Shown one piece after another: positions 1-6,283 of a stretch of DNA of 9,335 bases. The notes under the pieces were generated by a model. That model was not told the origin of the DNA and searched no databases. It saw only the letters and a list, made by a program, of their open reading frames with translations. The DNA comes from an uncultured Prevotellaceae bacterium (GTDB lineage: Bacteria; Bacteroidota; Bacteroidia; Bacteroidales; Bacteroidaceae). Each line of letters begins with the position of its first letter. Position 1 is the stretch's first letter. Where the stretch lies: NCBI GenBank assembly GCA_947176655.1, contig CAMWRK010000075.1, positions 1-9,335 of the forward strand, in the 5' to 3' direction. A program made the translations under genes and the position numbers.

Positions 1-1
1 G

Positions 2-1273
2 TACAACATCGTAGACAGAGCTTTTATAGGACACTACGTAGGTAAGCTGGCTTTGGGCGGACTGACTGCCACTTTTCCTTTCATGAACCTTGGTGCGGCG
101 TTCGGAGCCATGGTCGGCGTAGGCGCGTGTACCGTCATCAGTGTCCGCCTCGGCCAGAAAGACTATGCCACGGCACAGAACGTGCTGGGCAACGCCATCA
201 CTCTGAACATCGTTCTCGGCATTCTGTTCACGATTGTATGCTGGAGTTTTCTCGATCCCATCCTACATCTCTTCGGAGCATCGGATGCCACGTTGCCGTA
301 TGCACGCGAATATATGGAGATAATTCTCCTGTTCAATGTCATATCGCACAATTATTTCGGTCTCAATTCCATAATGAGAGCCGCCGGCCATCCTCTCAAT
401 GCAATGACACTCACCTTTGTCAGCATCGCCGTCAACGCCATGCTCGACCCGCTGTTCATCATAGTCTTCGACATGGGCATACGCGGTGCCGCAATAGCGA
501 CAATAATCTCCCAGACCATCTCGCTTACAGCAGTACTGGCACTGTTCAACCGCAAGAGCGAACTGCTGCACCTCAAACGCGGCATATACAGGCTGAGGAC
601 AAGCATCGTCAGACAGACGATAGCCATAGGCATATCTCCGTTTCTCATGAACAGCTGTGCCTGCCTCGTTGTGCTGCTCATAAACCGCAGCATGCAACAG
701 TATGGCGGCGACGATGCACTGACAGCCTACGGGATTGTCAACAGCGTCGTTTTCGTCTTCCTCATGATAGTCATGGGGCTGAACCAGGGCATGCAGCCCA
801 TAGCCGGATACAATTGGGGAGCACACAAGAACGACAGGGTATGGCAGGTGCTTCGCTACACCATGCTCGCCGCTACGGCAGTGACGACAACGGGATTCCT
901 CATCGGAGAACTCATTCCTGAGATACCGTCTCTCATTTTCACCACCGACGAGACCGTCATTGCCTTGGCATCCCACGGTTTCCGTCTCTGCGTCAGCGTG
1001 TTCCCTCTGGTAGGCGCACAGATGGTAATAGGCAACTTTTGTCAGAGTATAGGCCACGCAGGCAAAAGCATATTCCTCAGCATGTCTCGACAACTGATAT
1101 TCCTTATCCCGGCTCTGCTTGTCATGCCAAGGTTTTTCGGACTCAACGGCGTGTGGTACAGCCTGCCTATTGCCGACAGCATCAGTTGTATTGTTGCCGC
1201 CGCCATGCTGTGGTGGGTCAGGAAACAGGCCGGCAAGAAAGACCTGTCTGCCACCAAGGCCGGCAAGGCATAG
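2..1273 (+). CDS. MATE family multidrug efflux transporter, MepA-like (5' partial)
   Basis: Inner-membrane secondary transporter of the MATE superfamily, which exports cationic drugs or metabolites using a Na+ or H+ gradient. The reading frame is open to the left edge, so the true start lies outside the window; the first possible internal start is a TTG at 53, but the codons before it (YNIVDRAFIGHYVG) are the conserved first-helix motif of MepA-type MATE proteins, so that TTG is not the start. About 423 residues are visible, against a usual length near 450, so some 30-40 N-terminal residues are missing. Further family marks are the GVGACTVISVRLGQ segment of the second helix, repeated hydrophobic helices over the whole length, and the mid-protein GLNQGMQPIAGYNWGA motif that begins the second half of MATE proteins. 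The C-terminus is short and basic (KKDLSATKAGKA). The next gene starts 15 bp downstream. The family is clear; the substrate cannot be told. Confidence 0.93.
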   Translation, partial: YNIVDRAFIGHYVGKLALGGLTATFPFMNLGAAFGAMVGVGACTVISVRLGQKDYATAQNVLGNAITLNIVLGILFTIVCWSFLDPILHLFGASDATLPYAREYMEIILLFNVISHNYFGLNSIMRAAGHPLNAMTLTFVSIAVNAMLDPLFIIVFDMGIRGAAIATIISQTISLTAVLALFNRKSELLHLKRGIYRLRTSIVRQTIAIGISPFLMNSCACLVVLLINRSMQQYGGDDALTAYGIVNSVVFVFLMIVMGLNQGMQPIAGYNWGAHKNDRVWQVLRYTMLAATAVTTTGFLIGELIPEIPSLIFTTDETVIALASHGFRLCVSVFPLVGAQMVIGNFCQSIGHAGKSIFLSMSRQLIFLIPALLVMPRFFGLNGVWYSLPIADSISCIVAAAMLWWVRKQAGKKDLSATKAGKA

Positions 1274-1288
1274 CACACACCGCAGACT

Positions 1289-1870
1289 ATGGGCATATAC
1301 ATACTGGACAACTTCTGTGACTACACGACGCAGACGCTGGAGGACGACATGGCAAGGTTGCCGAAATGGAGACTGGAGCAGGCACAGAAACACAAAACTA
1401 CTACAGGACGCAGGAACTGCATCCTCTCCTACCAGCTCCTGTGCCAGGCTTTGGAACGTGAGTTCGGTATCACAGTCCATCCCACCTTCACCATAGGCAC
1501 TCACGGCAAACCCTCGCTGGCGGAGTTTCCTGACATCCATTTCAACATCAGCCATTGCGCCACTGCCATAGCCTGTGCCGTCTCCGCCCACCCCGTCGGC
1601 ATAGACGTGGAGAGTACAAACCGGGAAATAAGCCAGCACCTTGTGGAATACGTCATGAACGAGGAAGAGCGGAAAGCCATTCTCAACGACCGTTTCGACT
1701 TCTTCCGCATCTGGACACGCAAGGAAGCCTTTGTCAAACTACATGGAACAGGACTGCAAGGCCATCTGCACGACATCCTTACGGCAGCAGACCCGGAAAG
1801 CATAGAGTTCCATACAGAAGACCACATCCGCCAAGGCTACATCTTATCGACAGCGACACAACGAATATAA
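1289..1870 (+). CDS. Sfp-type 4'-phosphopantetheinyl transferase
   Basis: Transfers the 4'-phosphopantetheine arm of coenzyme A to a serine on acyl- or peptidyl-carrier proteins, turning apo- into holo-protein in the cytoplasm. All signature motifs are present in its 193 residues: GKP at 73-75, the FNISH motif at 85-89, the metal-binding GIDVE at 104-108 (D106, E108), and the W-x-x-K-E-A-x-x-K motif at 142-150 (W142, K145, E146, K150). The length is on the short side for Sfp-type enzymes (about 200-240) but no motif is lost. The ATG at 1289 is chosen because it lies just after the MATE stop and gives a full N-terminal half; the next in-frame ATG (codon 21) would trim that half. There is no clear Shine-Dalgarno site, as is usual in Bacteroidetes. 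No carrier protein, PKS or NRPS gene is visible nearby, so the partner is unknown; fatty acid ACP or an aryl polyene-type carrier are possibilities only. Confidence 0.93.
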   Translation: MGIYILDNFCDYTTQTLEDDMARLPKWRLEQAQKHKTTTGRRNCILSYQLLCQALEREFGITVHPTFTIGTHGKPSLAEFPDIHFNISHCATAIACAVSAHPVGIDVESTNREISQHLVEYVMNEEERKAILNDRFDFFRIWTRKEAFVKLHGTGLQGHLHDILTAADPESIEFHTEDHIRQGYILSTATQRI

Positions 1871-1890
1871 ATTTACCGACTAACTAAGAC

Positions 1891-2643
1891 ATGAAATTCA
1901 TCAGTTGGAACGTCAACGGCCTCCGCGCCGTGGCAGGCAAGAATTTCCGCGAGGCCTTCGACAGTCTTGATGCGGACTTCTTCTGCCTTCAGGAAACCAA
2001 ACTACAGGCTGGTCAGATAGACATGGAAATACCCGGCTATGACAGTTATTGGAACTACGCCGAGAAGAAAGGCTACAGCGGAACAGCCATCTTCACGCGC
2101 CACCGTCCACTGTCTGTAACATACGGCATGGGCATCGGGGAGCACGACCGCGAAGGACGTCTCATAACCTTGGAAATGAACGATTACTACCTTGTCTGCT
2201 GCTACACGCCAAACTCACAGGACGGTTTGAAACGGCTCTCCTACCGTATGCAATGGGAAACAGACCTCAGGAACTATCTGCTGACACTCGATGCCAGAAA
2301 GCCCGTCATATACTGCGGCGACCTCAACGTGGCACACAACGAGATAGACCTGAAGAACCCCAAGACAAACAGGATGAACGCAGGATTCACCGACGAGGAG
2401 CGCGCCAAGATGACGGAATTGCTGGACAGCGGTTTCACAGACACTTTCCGTTTCCTGCACCCAACCGCAGAAAACATCTATTCCTGGTGGAGCTACCGTT
2501 TCCACGCACGCGAGAAGAACACAGGATGGCGCATAGACTACTTCATCGTCTCAGACCGTCTGCGTCCTGTCATAAAATCAGCAGAAATACACACGGAAAT
2601 ACTCGGTAGCGACCACTGCCCTGTGGAGCTTCAGATTTCATGA
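1891..2643 (+). CDS. xth: Exodeoxyribonuclease III / AP endonuclease (ExoA/Xth family)
   Basis: Base-excision repair enzyme that cuts the backbone 5' to abasic sites and has 3'-5' exonuclease and 3'-phosphatase activity on duplex DNA, with Mg2+. The 250 residues match the usual family length, and the EEP-fold active-site set is complete: N7 in SWNVNGLR, the metal ligand E35 in QETK, Y105 in CCYTPNS, D144 and N146 in GDLNVAH, D216 in GWRIDYF, and the D241-H242 pair in GSDHCPV near the C-terminus. The start ATG at 1891 begins with the typical MKFISWN N-terminus, which leaves no doubt about it. It follows the phosphopantetheinyl transferase by 20 bp and probably shares its transcript; the weak TAAATTTA at 1868-1875 resembles half of a Bacteroidetes -7 element (TAnnTTTG) but has no convincing -33 partner. 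ExoA-type proteins of this length are closer to Bacillus ExoA and human APE1 than to E. coli XthA, by my recollection of the families. Confidence 0.96.
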   Translation: MKFISWNVNGLRAVAGKNFREAFDSLDADFFCLQETKLQAGQIDMEIPGYDSYWNYAEKKGYSGTAIFTRHRPLSVTYGMGIGEHDREGRLITLEMNDYYLVCCYTPNSQDGLKRLSYRMQWETDLRNYLLTLDARKPVIYCGDLNVAHNEIDLKNPKTNRMNAGFTDEERAKMTELLDSGFTDTFRFLHPTAENIYSWWSYRFHAREKNTGWRIDYFIVSDRLRPVIKSAEIHTEILGSDHCPVELQIS

Positions 2644-2713
2644 TCGGATATGCGGATGTTTCCAAACGAATGTCATCAACCCGTACAAACAATTATTAAC
2701 CTAAACAAACAAC

Positions 2714-4306
2714 ATGAAAAAGAGCAATGTATTACTTATGGGCATTCTAATGCTCATTACACTGGCAGCGGCATCGTGCATGCAGTCGGAAGATTCACAA
2801 ACAGACGACATCCTTAACCGCATTCCAGACAACGCCGACATGGTGCTCGTGGGCAACCTGAACACAATCATCGAAGCTGCCGGCGGCTCCGCCAAAAACG
2901 GGCAGATAACGCTTCCTTCCTACATAAGCGAAACTCTATCCGAAGCACAGCTGGCGGAATGGGAAGAGACAAAGAAAATCATTAACGACTCCGGCGCAGA
3001 CACAGACGTATGTGCCGTCATGGTATACTACGAAAAGGATACAGAGGAGTATCCCGTCATCATTTTCCATCTGTCGGACAAGGACAAGTTTCTGAAGTTC
3101 ATTGAAAGCAATGGCTACCAGGAGAGTTACAACGAAAACGGAACGGTAATATACAACGGGGAGGAAACGGAAATAGAAACCGAGTACGGTACATCAACCC
3201 AATACAACTGCATCGGCGTAAACGATGCATACGCATATTATGTCCCTCAGATAGCCGAAGGCATGTATGACCCATACATGTCACTTGACTACATCATTGG
3301 GCGTGCATCAGAATCACCCTACTCCAAAAACGCCTTTGCAAGTTACCTGACATCCGGGAATGCAATGAGTGCGGCCATCAGGACACCTGTCGAAATGTCC
3401 CGAACAATTATGGCAGGCGGAATGCCGCTACCGCTAAAAAATATGCCGGAAGGTGTAATATGCATGGCGGGCAACATTGAAAAGGAGAAAATGACCGTGA
3501 AGGTAAAGTATTGTGACAATGAAGGCAAACCGCTGAACGCATTCGGCGACTGCACGGCCATGGCAGACACCAAAGCCAGGATCAACGCCGATGCCCTCAC
3601 CTATCTTGGAGAGAACGAATGCCTCGTTGAAGCCATCAGCCTCAAGAGCGTGGACTGGGACAAGTGTCTTCAGCTCGCATCCAAGAATATGTCGAGAAAC
3701 GAGAGAGCAACATTGCCGATCATTAGACAATACCTTGAGAAGATTGACGGAACGGTAGCCATTGGCATGGGACTGAACAGTGGACTCTGCACAATAGAGG
3801 AATTCTGCACCACCCTTCTGACAAATGCTTCCTTCACGTTCGTCGTAGAAACAAAGAACGGAGAAGCCCAGAAACTTATGGCCGACGCGCAAAACGCTCT
3901 GGAAAGCTTCGGAATGCAATACGAAAAGACACCGGACGGCATTTCCATGGCCATCCCCGGCATGGCGGGCACAATTGCACTTGAAGCACACGGCGACATC
4001 ATCGTCCTGGCCAACCACAAGATTGACAAGAGCAGCAGGCAGCCTGCGACCAAAACTTTCGACTTCGGCAAACACCAGGCTGCCATGGTGCTCTGTCTTG
4101 ACAATGCCAGCACACTGATGAACGACCTGAAGATGAAGAACGACGTACTGCTGTCTGTCTGTTCCAATGCCGAAGAGTGCGAGGTCATAATGGAACTGCA
4201 AATCAAAGGCGGCAAGTCCGACGGCATCATTGCCAACGCTGTTGACATAGCCAAGACTGTGGCAGAATCTCTGGAGCAGTCCAACGCATTCCGACTGGTG
4301 CAGTAA
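2714..4306 (+). CDS. Large exported lipoprotein of unknown function (DUF4836-like layout)
   Basis: I do not recognise a function for this 530-residue protein. It starts with a lipoprotein signal peptide: MKKS, a hydrophobic stretch (residues 6-18) and a lipobox ending in AAAS-C with the lipidated cysteine at 22. Acidic residues soon after (SEDSQTDD) fit the Bacteroidetes signal for export to the outer membrane surface, but do not prove it. After the tether comes a motif of the kind 'IPDNADMVLVGNL' (residues 36-48), which resembles the start of DUF4836-type Bacteroidetes lipoproteins, followed by a long alpha/beta region with no transmembrane helix. Later segments such as DGTVAIGMGL and GDIIVLANHK look like repeats of the same kind of fold, as in DUF3352/DUF4836 proteins. 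I see no catalytic motif. The leader (2644-2713) is A/C-rich without a Shine-Dalgarno site or clear promoter. The ABC ATPase gene starts 14 bp after its stop, which suggests that it serves as periplasmic or surface partner of that transporter. The family assignment is from memory and moderate. Confidence 0.85.
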   Translation: MKKSNVLLMGILMLITLAAASCMQSEDSQTDDILNRIPDNADMVLVGNLNTIIEAAGGSAKNGQITLPSYISETLSEAQLAEWEETKKIINDSGADTDVCAVMVYYEKDTEEYPVIIFHLSDKDKFLKFIESNGYQESYNENGTVIYNGEETEIETEYGTSTQYNCIGVNDAYAYYVPQIAEGMYDPYMSLDYIIGRASESPYSKNAFASYLTSGNAMSAAIRTPVEMSRTIMAGGMPLPLKNMPEGVICMAGNIEKEKMTVKVKYCDNEGKPLNAFGDCTAMADTKARINADALTYLGENECLVEAISLKSVDWDKCLQLASKNMSRNERATLPIIRQYLEKIDGTVAIGMGLNSGLCTIEEFCTTLLTNASFTFVVETKNGEAQKLMADAQNALESFGMQYEKTPDGISMAIPGMAGTIALEAHGDIIVLANHKIDKSSRQPATKTFDFGKHQAAMVLCLDNASTLMNDLKMKNDVLLSVCSNAEECEVIMELQIKGGKSDGIIANAVDIAKTVAESLEQSNAFRLVQ

Positions 4307-4320
4307 GAAACTGTAGGAAC

Positions 4321-4983
4321 ATGATTCATTCGATAGAACTCAGACATCTACTCCCCATCGTATTCAAAGGGATGGAGGACAGCGAGAGAATACGCACTTC
4401 CCAAATCTGGGAAGTGCCTTCTTTTGTCTTCGCGAAAGGGTGCCGCATTTGCATCCATGCAGAATCAGGATGTGGCAAGTCATCGCTGCTGAGCTTCATA
4501 TATGGCAACAGGAGCGACTATTCCGGAAAGATACTGTTCAACGGGAAAGACACGAAGAAGTTCAGGGTGCAGCAGTGGTGCGATGTGCGTACCAAGAGCA
4601 TAGCACTGCTTCCTCAGGAAATGAGACTGTTTCCCGAACTGACCGTAATGCAGAACATCAGACTGAAAAACGACATTACCGGGCACAAGTCGGAGGAGGA
4701 GATACTGGAACTTCTCGAACGCATGGGAATAAAGGACAAGAAAGAAGAGGCGGCAGGGCGGCTGAGCATAGGACAACAACAGCGTGCGGCATTGGTACGC
4801 GCCGTATGCCAGCCCTTTGACTTCATCTTCCTGGACGAGCCAGTCAGCCATCTTGACGAGAAAAACAACCGCATCGCCGCCAAAATCATCGAAGAAGAGG
4901 CCGACATGCAGTCGGCTGGAATTGTCTCAACATCCGTGGGCAACAACCTCTTGCTGCACGGCTCCAAATACATAATGCTGTGA
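4321..4983 (+). CDS. ABC transporter ATP-binding protein, LolD/MacB-type, with divergent motifs
   Basis: Cytoplasmic nucleotide-binding subunit that should power the permease encoded next. In 220 residues it shows Walker A AESGCGKSS at 47-55, a Q-loop glutamine at 99 (LLPQEMRLFPELTVMQN, very LolD-like), the signature LSIGQQQR at 148-155, Walker B FIFLDEP at 168-174 with catalytic E173, and the D-loop SHLDE at 176-180. Three deviations are visible: the first Walker A glycine is alanine (A47), the signature has I150 where LSGGQ has glycine, and the H-switch histidine is missing, since the strand that normally ends in THD reads VSTSVGNN (202-209). The N-terminus before Walker A has no clear A-loop aromatic; W30 or F35 might serve. 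The ATG at 4321 has a weak AGGA-like site (taggaac) and follows the lipoprotein stop by 14 bp. The stop overlaps the permease start. The catalytic glutamate is intact, so activity is likely but may be slow or tightly controlled (inference). Confidence 0.9.
   Translation: MIHSIELRHLLPIVFKGMEDSERIRTSQIWEVPSFVFAKGCRICIHAESGCGKSSLLSFIYGNRSDYSGKILFNGKDTKKFRVQQWCDVRTKSIALLPQEMRLFPELTVMQNIRLKNDITGHKSEEEILELLERMGIKDKKEEAAGRLSIGQQQRAALVRAVCQPFDFIFLDEPVSHLDEKNNRIAAKIIEEEADMQSAGIVSTSVGNNLLLHGSKYIML
4394..4430 (+). terminator. Intragenic terminator-like hairpin (possible attenuator)
   Basis: A perfect 10-bp inverted repeat, GCACTTCCCA at 4394-4403 and its complement at 4408-4417, closes a 4-nt loop (AATC). 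It is followed directly by a T-rich run, CTTCTTTTGTCTT (4418-4430). This has the form of a rho-independent terminator, yet it sits inside the ATPase gene, covering codons 25-33, about 90 nt after the lipoprotein stop. It could reduce transcription of the ATPase and permease relative to the lipoprotein, or be masked when ribosomes translate the region. The T run is interrupted by C and G, so termination would probably be partial. It may also be a chance effect of coding constraints. Confidence 0.45.
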
Positions 4984-6182
4984 ACAGTCGGTTTCATTCT
5001 GACAAGAACATCTGGTCGCTGCTGAAGCGCAATGTATCGAAAGGACAGCTGATGGGCTACGTGCTCTCCAATGCCCTCGGACTTACCGTTGTGCTGACAG
5101 GCATGATGTTCTATCTTGACAGTAGTCATTCAAGCGACAAAAATGACAGTTTCTTCTCGAAGGACTATGTCGTTGTATCAAAAAAAGTGAATGGCGTAGG
5201 CTTCAGCCCTGTTTCATTCGGCAAGGATGAGATAGATAGACTGGAGCAACAGCCGTGGGTCAAGAGAACTGGCCGTTTCACATCTTCACGCTTTGCCGTA
5301 AACGGAGCCGTCGACATCGGAGGACGTGGACTGTCCACATACATGTTCTTCGAATCCGTGCCTGACGATTTCTTCGACATCAAGCCGCGGGACTGGAAAT
5401 TCGATCCTGCCGAACGGTTTGTCCCGATAATACTGTGCAAGGACTACATGGCACTGTACAACTTCGGTTTTGCCGCTCCTCAGGGCTTGCCGCAGATAAG
5501 CGAGGAATTGGCCTGTGCCATACCTATCAAGCTACGGGTCAGCGGTAACAATATGATGAGCGAAACCTTCGATGCTGCTATCGTAGGATTCTCGTCAAGG
5601 CTGAACACGATAGCCGTGCCGCAGGATTTCATGGACTGGGCCAACGAACGCTACGCTCCAGGTGCCGAGACCAATCCGTCAAGGCTCATCGTGGAAATTG
5701 ACCGCCTTGCCGCAGCCGACATGAGCAAGTATCTGGACAAAGAAAACATGGAAATAGGGGGCGACATGTCCGGTGATGGCAACATATCCAAGTTTCTCAG
5801 TACGGCCTCGGCAGTGGTGACGGCAAACGGCATTATCATCTGTGCCCTGGCCATATTCATACTTGTACTCAGCATATTCCTGCTACTGCAGAAAAGCAGG
5901 CAGAAGCTACATCATCTGATGCTTCTCGGATATACACCGGCAGAAGTCGGAGCGTATTACGAACGTCTTGTCGTGACTGCGAATACCATTGTCACCCTTG
6001 CCGCTACAACAGCAACACTCCTGCTCAGGCAGACATGGGAAACTCCGCTGAAAGAAATCGGGCTGGGAGAAGCCTCCGTCATACCAATGCTTGCATGCTC
6101 AATGCTCTATCTGTTGGCCGTTACTGCCGTAAACATCCGAATCATAAGACACCACATGACGTTGATATGGAATAACGGATAG
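4980..6182 (+). CDS. FtsX/MacB-like ABC transporter permease
   Basis: Inner-membrane subunit that pairs with the preceding ATPase. The 400 residues follow the type VII ABC plan (LolC/E, MacB, FtsX): cytoplasmic start with an amphipathic segment (IWSLLKRNVSKGQ), TM1 at about 26-45, a large periplasmic domain at about 48-275, TM2 at about 278-304, the FtsX-like cytoplasmic coupling segment KLHHLMLLGYTPAEVGAYYER (309-329), TM3 at about 330-349 and TM4 at about 364-387. Such transporters work by mechanotransmission, moving or releasing periplasmic substrates such as lipoproteins rather than passing them through the membrane. The start is a GTG at 4980-4982 whose overlap GTGA with the ATPase stop points to translational coupling. 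No other start near this point gives the amphipathic N-terminus. Only one permease gene is visible, so a homodimer is expected, as in MacB. The substrate is unknown; the upstream lipoprotein is the obvious candidate partner or cargo. Confidence 0.9.
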   Translation: MNSRFHSDKNIWSLLKRNVSKGQLMGYVLSNALGLTVVLTGMMFYLDSSHSSDKNDSFFSKDYVVVSKKVNGVGFSPVSFGKDEIDRLEQQPWVKRTGRFTSSRFAVNGAVDIGGRGLSTYMFFESVPDDFFDIKPRDWKFDPAERFVPIILCKDYMALYNFGFAAPQGLPQISEELACAIPIKLRVSGNNMMSETFDAAIVGFSSRLNTIAVPQDFMDWANERYAPGAETNPSRLIVEIDRLAAADMSKYLDKENMEIGGDMSGDGNISKFLSTASAVVTANGIIICALAIFILVLSIFLLLQKSRQKLHHLMLLGYTPAEVGAYYERLVVTANTIVTLAATTATLLLRQTWETPLKEIGLGEASVIPMLACSMLYLLAVTAVNIRIIRHHMTLIWNNG

Positions 6183-6219
6183 CACTCCGGCAACAACCCC
6201 CTATCAGGAGACTAATACA

Positions 6220-6280
6220 CAAGAAAGAGGCAGCCTGGCAATGTTTTTATCCTGCCAGGCTGCCTCTTTCTTGAATTTTT
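6220..6280. terminator. Strong bidirectional stem-loop terminator between convergent genes
   Basis: A perfect 21-bp stem (6220-6240 with 6253-6273) encloses a 12-nt loop, ATGTTTTTATCC, and lies in the 101-bp gap between the permease stop and the stop of the large minus-strand gene. On the plus strand it is followed by AATTTTT (6274-6280), the form of a rho-independent terminator. On the minus strand the U-run is poor, but the stem itself ends in TTTCTT, so it may stop transcription in that direction too. It would also fold in any read-through transcript. Confidence 0.85.
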
Positions 6281-6283
6281 ACC

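Noticed and set aside
53..1273. TTG at 53 as the start of the MATE gene
   Set aside because: The frame stays open to the window edge and the codons before 53 encode the conserved first-helix motif of the family.
263..1639. A 458-codon open frame on the minus strand across the MATE and transferase genes
   Set aside because: It is antisense to two genes with full family motifs, its translation is Cys/His/Tyr-rich with no recognisable domain, and such long shadows come from codon bias in the real frame.
1868..1875. TAAATTTA before xth, similar to the Bacteroidetes -7 element TAnnTTTG
   Set aside because: The last base does not match and there is no -33 TTG/TTTG at the right distance; it also overlaps the end of the upstream gene.
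2644..2713. Intergenic gap before the lipoprotein gene as promoter or terminator region
   Set aside because: A promoter is likely here by position, but I find no TAnnTTTG element and only a 4-bp GTTT/AAAC inverted repeat, so no site can be named.
3434..4347. Two long minus-strand frames (255 and 225 codons) opposite the lipoprotein gene
   Set aside because: They overlap each other and a real lipoprotein gene with signal peptide; the translations have no domain or signal and look like shadows.
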